Below are positions 8,114 to 13,864 of a stretch of DNA of 13,864 nt, one piece after another. The stretch is from the NCBI GenBank assembly GCA_027596035.1, contig JADGJA010000616.1, forward strand, positions 1 through 13,864, in the 5' to 3' direction. Position 1 is the stretch's first letter; every line of letters begins with the position of its first letter. Both the position numbers and the translations under genes were made by a program. The notes beneath the pieces are model-generated. The model ran no database searches, was not told the DNA's origin, and worked only from the letters and a program-made list of their open reading frames with translations. Origin of the DNA: Thoreauomyces humboldtii (taxonomy: Eukaryota > Chytridiomycota > Chytridiomycetes > Spizellomycetales > Powellomycetaceae).

Positions 8114-9776
8114 ATGACCATCCGGTTCTCACTCCAAGACGAAGGAGCTGTTCCTGCAATTCCTGACGAGCCGCTGTCTCGTGTGGCCCATGCGCTGCAT
8201 AGAAGCAGGCGCTGCGTCGTGGTCACGGGTGCGGGAATTTCCGTGTCTGGCGGCATTCCGGTGAGAAGCCTGTTCTCCTCTCGCTCAAAAGAAACCGGCG
8301 ATTGCCATATACTGATGGCTCTCTTTCGTGCGTAGGACTTCCGGTCAACAGACGGTCTTTACAATCTCGTAAAGGAGAAATACCCTGAAGCCGTTGTTCG
8401 AGGAAAAGACCTTTTCGACGCAACCTTGTTCCGAGACCCTGTTTCGACGTCCTTATTCTATACGTTTATGGCCGAGTTGAAGACCGTCGTGTCCCACGCA
8501 GAGATAACTCCTACGCACCGTTTCGTAAAGCAGCTTGATGTGGACCACAAGCTTCTGCGTTGCTATACCCAGAACATCGACTCACTGGAACTTCGTCTGG
8601 AGATGTCATCCGACCTGGGCGATAAACAGGCAGCCAGAATCGTGCAGCTTCATGGCGACCTGGACAATGTTATATGCACCTTGTGTCAGACGACATTCCC
8701 TTTCGATGACCCCAGGCAGGTCCAGTTTAGGGGCGGAACGCCGCCTCCCTGTCCTGAATGCGAGACGATGCAGACCGTTCGCAATGTTGCCGGAAAGCGC
8801 GCGTTGACCATTGGGACCCTACGACCGAACATTGTTCTATATAACGAGCATCACTCAAGAGGTAGCAACGCACATGTTTTCAATCAACTGCGTGCGCTCA
8901 TTGGCTAACCGGCGTTCAATATCCGTAGGGGATGAAATCGCCGGACTTACTGCGTACGATCTGAAGAGGCGCCCGGACATGCTCATCATCATGGGCACAT
9001 CCTTGAAGGTTGTCGGGTTCAAACGTCTGGTCAAAGATCTTGCGAAGTCGGTCCACGAGCTTCGCAACGGCTTGGTCGTGTTCATCAACAACACGGAGGT
9101 CGGCAAGGAGTGGGACGACGTCATTGATGTTCACATCATGGGCCGCACCGACAATGTGGTCGCCAGACTCGACGAGGAGGTTCGAAGGATCCAGATTGCT
9201 GCAGATCAGCGGAGAGTTAAACGACAGGCAGGGCAGAACGTCGAAAGCGTTCTTCCAATGCTTGGAAAGCGTTCGGCAGATGCGGCCGACGAGGCGGACA
9301 CCCCGCCCCCAAAGAAGGCAAAACTGCACCACCAGCCGAGGTCGTTGGAAAACGAAGAGGGAGGCAACCTGGCGGTCGACATCGTTGGCAAGTCCGAAGT
9401 GAGTCTGTCCCCGCCTCCGCCCCTCGTGATGGAGGATACAACGGCCACGGACACGGATTCGTCGACTGCCGCGTGCTCGCAGCCTCCTACCCGACGTCGG
9501 CCAGCACGCACTGTTGCATTCAAGCGGGCCCCTGCAACTGCCAAGGCTGCCCCGCCGAAGCGTGCACCAGCTCGCAAATTGACAGCTAAAGCATCTAAGC
9601 CTAGAGCAAAGCCGAGCGCTTCCCAGCCGTCTCTCACTACATTCTCGGGTATCCGCGTCGTTAAGCGTCGTCAGACGAACAATTCGATGTGTTCCGAGCT
9701 TCTATCGTTGCCCGGCGATCCCCCCGTGAAGTCTGCGATTGTGACTTTGAGGAGGGGCCGCAATGCTGCCGCTTGA
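8114..9776 (+). CDS. HST3/HST4: NAD+-dependent histone deacetylase of the Hst3/Hst4 sirtuin type
   Basis: Hst3/Hst4 sirtuins remove acetyl from histone H3 K56 after replication, using NAD+, and so protect genome stability. Exons 8114-8260, 8336-8861 and 8929-9776 encode 506 residues; the introns (75 and 67 nt) have CTGAT and CTAAC branch sites. Core motifs are the NAD site GAGISVSGG (39-47) with PDFRS completed across intron 1, TQNID (127-131), catalytic H155 in QLHGD, the zinc cysteines C163-x2-C166 and C188-x2-C191, LRPNIVLYNE (211-220) and MGTSLKV. The segment RGKDLFDATLFRDP followed by FYTFMAELK is typical of Hst3/Hst4 and separates it from Sir2/Hst2 types. From about residue 310 the tail is rich in Lys, Arg, Ala and Pro, with likely nuclear signals (PPKKAKL) and a motif resembling a PCNA-binding box at 457-464. 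The ATG has A at -3. I am sure of the sirtuin core and fairly sure of the subtype. Confidence 0.95.
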
Positions 9777-10289
9777 AACGACCTACGTCTGTGCCTTTCG
9801 GCTTCTGCCCATAAGGGCTGAGGGACATTATACCGCCAGTCTTGATTGTATTGCTGAATGCAAAGACACGTAGATTTCGGATCTTATCTTCCGTAACAAA
9901 GATTTTAAAACATATGTACAGATTATTGTCAACGGAACTTCTCGCCTGAGGCCGGATTGCGGATCTTCGAAAACTCGCATTTCCCCAGCAGCCTGTCAGA
10001 CGCATCGTACTTTCAATGTTCTCAGGGACTGCTCAGCACCTGGTTGCACAACTTTATAAGCTCCTCCAAGGAATATGATATGGGTGTACGTAATTCGATG
10101 GGGAACGGAAATAAGACGTACTCCTTGGGTTGTACATTACTACTTCCGTTTATCTGTTGATGATCATGCCCCTTGTCACTGAGCATGTCATCTCCAAAAA
10201 CCGACCGGTGGGGAGAAGTTCCCCTTGTGGACTGTGCTACGGCAGATGTTGACCGTCGCCCTCCCGCCGCATGCCGCAGGACCGGAACC
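9777..10289. other. Convergent spacer between the sirtuin and HbrB genes
   Basis: These 513 bp carry the 3' regions of two convergent genes. AT-rich stretches such as the one around 9897-9930 fit polyadenylation sites. A small hairpin (gggg-agaagtt-cccc) is near 10210-10224. I found no gene. Confidence 0.5.
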
Positions 10290-11369
10290 TCATGAGGTAG
10301 CGTGGACCCTGGCCCCGTACAGGGCCATGCTGTTCCTGTTCTCGCTCTTGCTCCCAGTCATGGACTGCTTGAAGCTCTGCAGCACGTCGACTACGGTCTT
10401 GTGGGTCGCTTGGGTGGCAGGCAGTCCGCTCATGATGCTCAGCATCTGCATGAGCCTGCTTGCCGTCTCGTTGACCTTTCTCCCGTTCTCGATGTCGGCC
10501 GACAGACGGGGGAAGCTGTCCTGCATGCGATGGGCGAGGGGGATGAGGATGTGGTCTCGGAAGGAGAGGAGGGCGATGGTTCGAACGTCGGGTGGGAGGT
10601 CGGGGACGGTTCGAGTGGATTGGTCGTTCCCTCCTCCCCCTCCTCCTCCTCCTCCACCACCTGATGTAGGTCCTCCAGATGATGATGAAGAAGAAGATCG
10701 CCAGAGCGTACGAATGGGAAGGAAGACGCCTTGGAGGTATGGCACGACGGTCCCAAAGTAGAACGTCCAGACCTCTACCACCCGAGACGCGAGGACCTCG
10801 TCCCCTACAACCGCGAGTTTGGAACTGAGGGTGAGAAGGCCCGTGGTGAAGAGCTCGTTCAGGTCCTCAACGACGGCCGACTCGCCCAAGTCGCCCAGCC
10901 AAGCTCTGGAAACGGGGGAGATCGATCAGACTTTTTACCAAGGGTTTCGTCATATAGATGAGACCGACCCGACCAACGCGTTCATGTCTTCCATGTGGCC
11001 CTTCAAACCCTGCCCGTTGAACAGCGGCAGGACCTTGCTGCACAATGCCGCCCACGCGTTCGCCCTGCTCATGGCTTCGGCGGCCGTCTCCCTTCCCTCC
11101 TTTACGGCAGCGTTCCTGGCTTCCAGCGTCGACACGCTCTTGTTGTACATGTTGGCGGATGAAGAATTTGGAGACGTCCCGGACATGGTGGGTGGAGCGG
11201 AGGACTTTCGCCCAGCCCTTGGTGCCGTGTTGGCGTAGACATGGGTTGTGGCGACTGGCGTGGTAGATGGCTGGGACATTGAGCTGAGGGAGACCGAGGA
11301 TCCCGCCGAGGACGACGGACGAGTCCTCGGCGCTATCGAGCTCGTGCTCTGGGTCTCCTGCTTGTACAT
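10290..11369 (-). CDS. hbrB: HbrB/Bit61-like TORC2 subunit (PRR5 family)
   Basis: HbrB/Bit61 proteins are the fungal counterparts of PRR5/Protor, peripheral subunits of TOR complex 2 that controls membrane, actin and hyphal growth. Exons 11369-10969 and 10905-10290 encode 338 residues. The intron (63 nt) has a CTGAT branch site and a slightly unusual gtcggt donor. The Ser/Thr-rich N-terminus (1-80) is followed by the family signature LCSKVLPLFNGQGLKG, then MEDMNALV at the exon end. Exon 2 continues with VEDLNELFTTGLLTLSSKL, VVEVWTFYFGTVVPYLQGVF and VRTIALLSFRDHILIPL. Seven Ser (204-210) and eleven Gly (216-226) interrupt the domain at a position where family members carry variable loops. The ATG at 11369 has A at -3; open sequence extends upstream but without an in-frame ATG. 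The protein is short compared with filamentous ascomycete HbrB and near PRR5 in size. The domain call is firm and the exact donor slightly less so. Confidence 0.9.
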
Positions 11370-11455
11370 GTTGGATTGTTGTGGGTCCGGTGGATGGATG
11401 GAAGACACGATGGAAGACAAGACGGCCAAGGAAGGGGAGTGGCTGTGCTATTCAT
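11333..11455 (-). promoter_or_regulatory. Candidate upstream open reading frame overlapping the HbrB start
   Basis: An ATG at 11455-11453 opens 40 codons ending at TAG 11335-11333, in a different frame from HbrB, and overlaps its ATG at 11369. If included in the mRNA it would hinder initiation at the main start. A possible 5' intron (donor ggtaagaa at 11497, acceptor cacag ending at 11443) would remove this ATG, though it lacks a clear branch site. The transcription start is unknown, so this is tentative. Confidence 0.3.
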
Positions 11456-11607
11456 GTACCGAATCTGTCGCAACGCGTCCGGCTCCTGCGTTCTTACCTA
11501 ATCCGCAGTGCTCCCCTCGTTATGCGCAGCCAGCCATTCCCAAGAACCAGGATCGCCTACGGAAACGCGTCCACAGACCGTCACAGCATTGCGCAACTGC
11601 GTCAAGA

Positions 11608-11619
11608 TTTTTTTTTTTT
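11608..11619. repeat. T12 homopolymer
   Basis: Twelve T on the plus strand (a poly-dA tract on the HbrB coding strand) lie about 240 bp upstream of the HbrB ATG. Poly(dA:dT) tracts of this kind are common nucleosome-excluding promoter elements in fungi. Confidence 0.7.
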
Positions 11620-12034
11620 CTGAGGCACAGTCCGGCACAGCCACCTGGGAACTCATATAAATAACTGGCCTGTGCCGATTTATTTTCCCGTGATAACAAA
11701 ATACGGGCAAGAGATAAAAACTCGGCGGTAACCCAAAGGGACAAACCAAAGGTAAGTAGTCTCTATGTTTAACCGGAGGCAGCGGCACTTACTACTCCTG
11801 TGGCCGAATGACATTGCCAGTGGTTTATTGAAGCGCTGTCGCTTGCTGTCTTGCGGCCTCTCAGCATTCTTCAAGTTCTGGAAAGAAACCTTGGCTGGCA
11901 GTGTAAAGGTGGACATCGCTTTGCCACGTTCGCCCCCACACACGACCCGCTCATTATCTGATAGTGCCCAGACCATATACTGCTGCCTTGGGTTAGTCCC
12001 AAGGGAAATGCCAGGATAGGGTGGTTGCGCCCCT

Positions 12035-12089
12035 ATCGTACGTATGTGCTCCGGATTGCAAGTGCCTGTATGCAGAATCGTACGTACGT
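12035..12089. repeat. Direct repeat of a cgtacgta palindrome
   Basis: Positions 12035-12047 (atcgtacgtatgt) and 12077-12089 (atcgtacgtacgt) match at 12 of 13 bases, 42 bp apart. Each contains the palindrome tacgta. They could be paired binding sites or chance. Confidence 0.5.
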
Positions 12090-12599
12090 TCCTGCATGTG
12101 AGACCCTTGGCCGAGACTCCAGATGTTCGCGAAGAGACCGCATGTGTCACGGTCGGCTTGACTCCTTAGGAAGTCAGGGAAAGAATGGCTCCCAAGAAAC
12201 AATGTAACCAAAGATGAAAACATGCTTCCTTCCCCCGTTGCTTTCTCGCAACGGGCAAATCGCCGTCGTAAACATCCGTAACAACTTATTTTGACAACGC
12301 GACGACCTGCTGAGTGCGTGTAACAGGAAACTGTCGGTGCTTTTACTGCGCATCTGACAAAATACCGGTAACCACGTTCTTCCCCGGCACCGCTGGTGTT
12401 CCGTTCTGTGGTGCGAAACCATATTCAGCGGTTGGGAGTCTCATAACCGAGGAATGTCGTTAAATCCATGGCTCTGGAGTAGCGTTTACGAGCGGAAACT
12501 TGTATTTACAATGGAAAGTGCACTCGAAGCAAAGAAGCAGTGGTATCAAAAAACATAGGAGGAAAGGGAGTGACCAGGCGCTCGGAAAATGTCGACCAA

Positions 12600-13823
12600 T
12601 CAGTTAATCAGATCCTGAATGCGAACTCGATGAGAGTCCGAAAGTCTAGCGGGGAGAACGGGCGCCGGAAACGGCAGAGGCAGCGGAGCGGAGGTCGGCG
12701 AAAGCTGGATGGGAGAGAAGCGAGCCAACTCATCGGCAGCGCACATGGCGAGCGTCAGAAGTGGATCGTCTTCGCTATCGCTGCCGCTCTTGCCGGAACC
12801 TTGCGCATGTTCGTAGAGTTGTATTGAACCAGCAAGGACGGCGTGAAGAGTAGCCGTGACCTTGGGAGCGGCCTGTCCTCCGCCGTGGGTCCGCGCGGCG
12901 ATGCTGTCCAGTTCCGAATGGTCACCGCAAGCCGGCATGACGCACGGCGCGTTCTCAACCGAGTAGTAGTCTGCGCGAACGTGGCCTCGAGACCCGCAAT
13001 CACGGCATTCTGCAGACACGGAGTGCCGCTCGAAAATGTGATCCACGTAGGCGACGAGGTCTCGGGTGCCGAGGGTAGTGCACTGAGGAAACGGGCGCGG
13101 CGCCGAGGAATTGGAGGTGTCAGACTGCTCCAGTTGGGTGCTGGTGTTCTCAGCGGCGTTCAATGCGCGGCGAGACTCCAGATGATGAGAGAGGTGAGTA
13201 CTTGTGATGAGGTGCTTGCAGCCTGGAGTTGAAGAGCGTCAGTCGTGAACCGGAAGGAAGGAAAGCACAAGAAAAGGCATACCTCGAACAGGGCACTGGT
13301 ACATTGCGCGATCGGCATTGAAGACCAGAATGACTGTTGACGCCGCGAGCTCACGGAGCTTCGATGGACAAAGTCCGGGCCCCCTCGACCGTGGGTTTTG
13401 TTCCGGAATGGGCGAGGACACCGAGGGCGCTGCGACGGGACTGTAAGGGTGCTTCCTGGCCGATGCAGGTTGATTCCGGATGGGACCAGAAGGTTCTTCC
13501 GTAGGCTCGGCAGCACTAGCAGCACTGACTCGACCGTCCTGAGCGGCCTGGACGAAAGGGTCGGAAACGTGGATCCGATCATGCCTTCGCAAAGCGTCGG
13601 CCCTCGAAAATCCTCGCGAACAGACTCCGCACTGGAATGGCTTGTCCCCGCTGTGCGTGAGGACGTGGCGGGCTAGGTGCTCTGCGCGACGAAAGCACAG
13701 AGTGCAGCTTCCGCAAGCGTAACGCTTGGCAGGTGCGGTGGGACTTTCCACTAAGGATTGCAGGAAGACCTTGGACGGTCTGGAGGCCTCAACAGGTTGG
13801 ACGCTCGAGTGTGAGGAAGTCAT
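12600..13823 (-). CDS. C2H2 zinc-finger protein, probable transcription factor
   Basis: Exons 13823-13283 and 13222-12600 encode 387 residues; the 60-nt intron has donor gtatgc, branch CTGAC and acceptor ccag. Two canonical fingers lie near the N-terminus: C37-x2-C40-x12-H53-x3-H57 and C65-x2-C68-x12-H81-x3-H85, joined by a TGEKP-like linker (HSGDKPF). Their recognition helices (RRAEHLAR and SRADALRR) resemble those of yeast Adr1, which suggests binding to G-rich DNA of the form GNGGGG. Joining the exons creates a further Cys/His group, C177-x4-C182 with H190 and H194, and more CxxC and Cx4C pairs follow downstream, possibly degenerate fingers. Near the C-terminus a segment DPLLTLAMCAADELARF looks like a short hydrophobic helix of the kind seen in fungal activators. 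The ATG has G at -3. The target genes and the specific orthologue are unknown to me. Confidence 0.85.
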
Positions 13824-13854
13824 TGCAAGGTTCAGCGTGGATGGAGGAAGTAGC

Positions 13855-13864
13855 GGGGGGGGGG
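13855..13864. repeat. G10 homopolymer at the window end
   Basis: Ten G end the window, 31 bp upstream of the zinc-finger ATG. This may be genuine promoter sequence or reflect how the sequence was cut; the window shows nothing beyond it. Confidence 0.7.

Larger units (their letters stand above)
11370..12599. other. 1.2-kb spacer without a convincing gene
   Basis: This lies between the HbrB start and the stop of the zinc-finger gene, both on the minus strand. It should contain the HbrB promoter and leader at its left side and the 3' region of the zinc-finger gene at its right. It holds a T12 run, a TATA-like catataaataa on the plus strand near 11654 and a repeated cgtacgta element. An 84-codon plus-strand frame with an ATG (11765-12019) exists but has no recognisable domain. 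I found no tRNA or other structured RNA. Confidence 0.5.

Noticed and set aside
10578..10586. ggttcgaac, like a tRNA T-arm
   Set aside because: It lies inside the HbrB coding exon and the flanks do not fold into an acceptor stem or anticodon arm.
11765..12019. Plus-strand 84-codon frame with ATG in the HbrB/zinc-finger spacer
   Set aside because: The translation shows no recognisable domain or composition typical of the neighbouring genes; there is no other support.
11680..12150. Minus-strand 156-codon open frame
   Set aside because: It opens at GTG and its translation has no recognisable features; probably chance.

Overview
This is a nuclear segment from a fungus. It has short GT-AG introns, mostly 60-75 nt, with recognisable CTRAY branch sites, and genes with fungal-type architecture. 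These include an AreA/Nit2-type GATA factor, an Hst3/Hst4-type sirtuin, an HbrB/Bit61-type TORC2 subunit and an Adr1-like pair of C2H2 fingers. The C-terminus of ribosomal protein eS17 does not resemble the usual Pezizomycotina tail as I remember it, so a non-ascomycete or early-diverging fungus is possible. I cannot fix the lineage. I see no transposon, CRISPR array, tRNA or rRNA.

Layout from left to right. (1) At 1-665 there is a tentative 3' end of a plus-strand gene, assembled from four short exons, product unknown. (2) At 918-1338, minus strand, lies TIM9, split into three small exons. (3) A 263-bp gap separates TIM9 from the divergent plus-strand gene for 40S protein eS17 (1602-2513), whose first coding exon is just the ATG. 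(4) After a convergent spacer, 3042-4100 on the minus strand encodes a protein matching only the C-terminal, HNH-like half of EXD2, without the exonuclease domain. (5) A 630-bp divergent spacer, CT-rich on the plus strand and ATG-free for its last 531 nt, leads into (6) an intronless 1012-residue GATA factor (4731-7769). (7) A three-exon Hst3/4-type sirtuin follows at 8114-9776, plus strand. (8) Convergent to it is the HbrB/Bit61-like TORC2 subunit (10290-11369, minus). (9) A 1.2-kb spacer without a convincing gene precedes (10) a two-exon C2H2 zinc-finger protein (12600-13823, minus). The window ends in a run of ten G.

The genes do not form a cluster of shared function. Several relate loosely to growth control: nitrogen regulation (GATA), TORC2 signalling (HbrB), ribosome and mitochondrial biogenesis (eS17, Tim9) and chromatin or genome maintenance (sirtuin, EXD2-like). 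This looks like ordinary fungal gene order. The observations most worth a second look are the stand-alone EXD2 C-terminal domain with a retained His-His motif, an in-frame intron in that gene flanked by an 8-bp direct repeat, the ATG-only exon of RPS17, and a PIP-box-like motif in the sirtuin tail.
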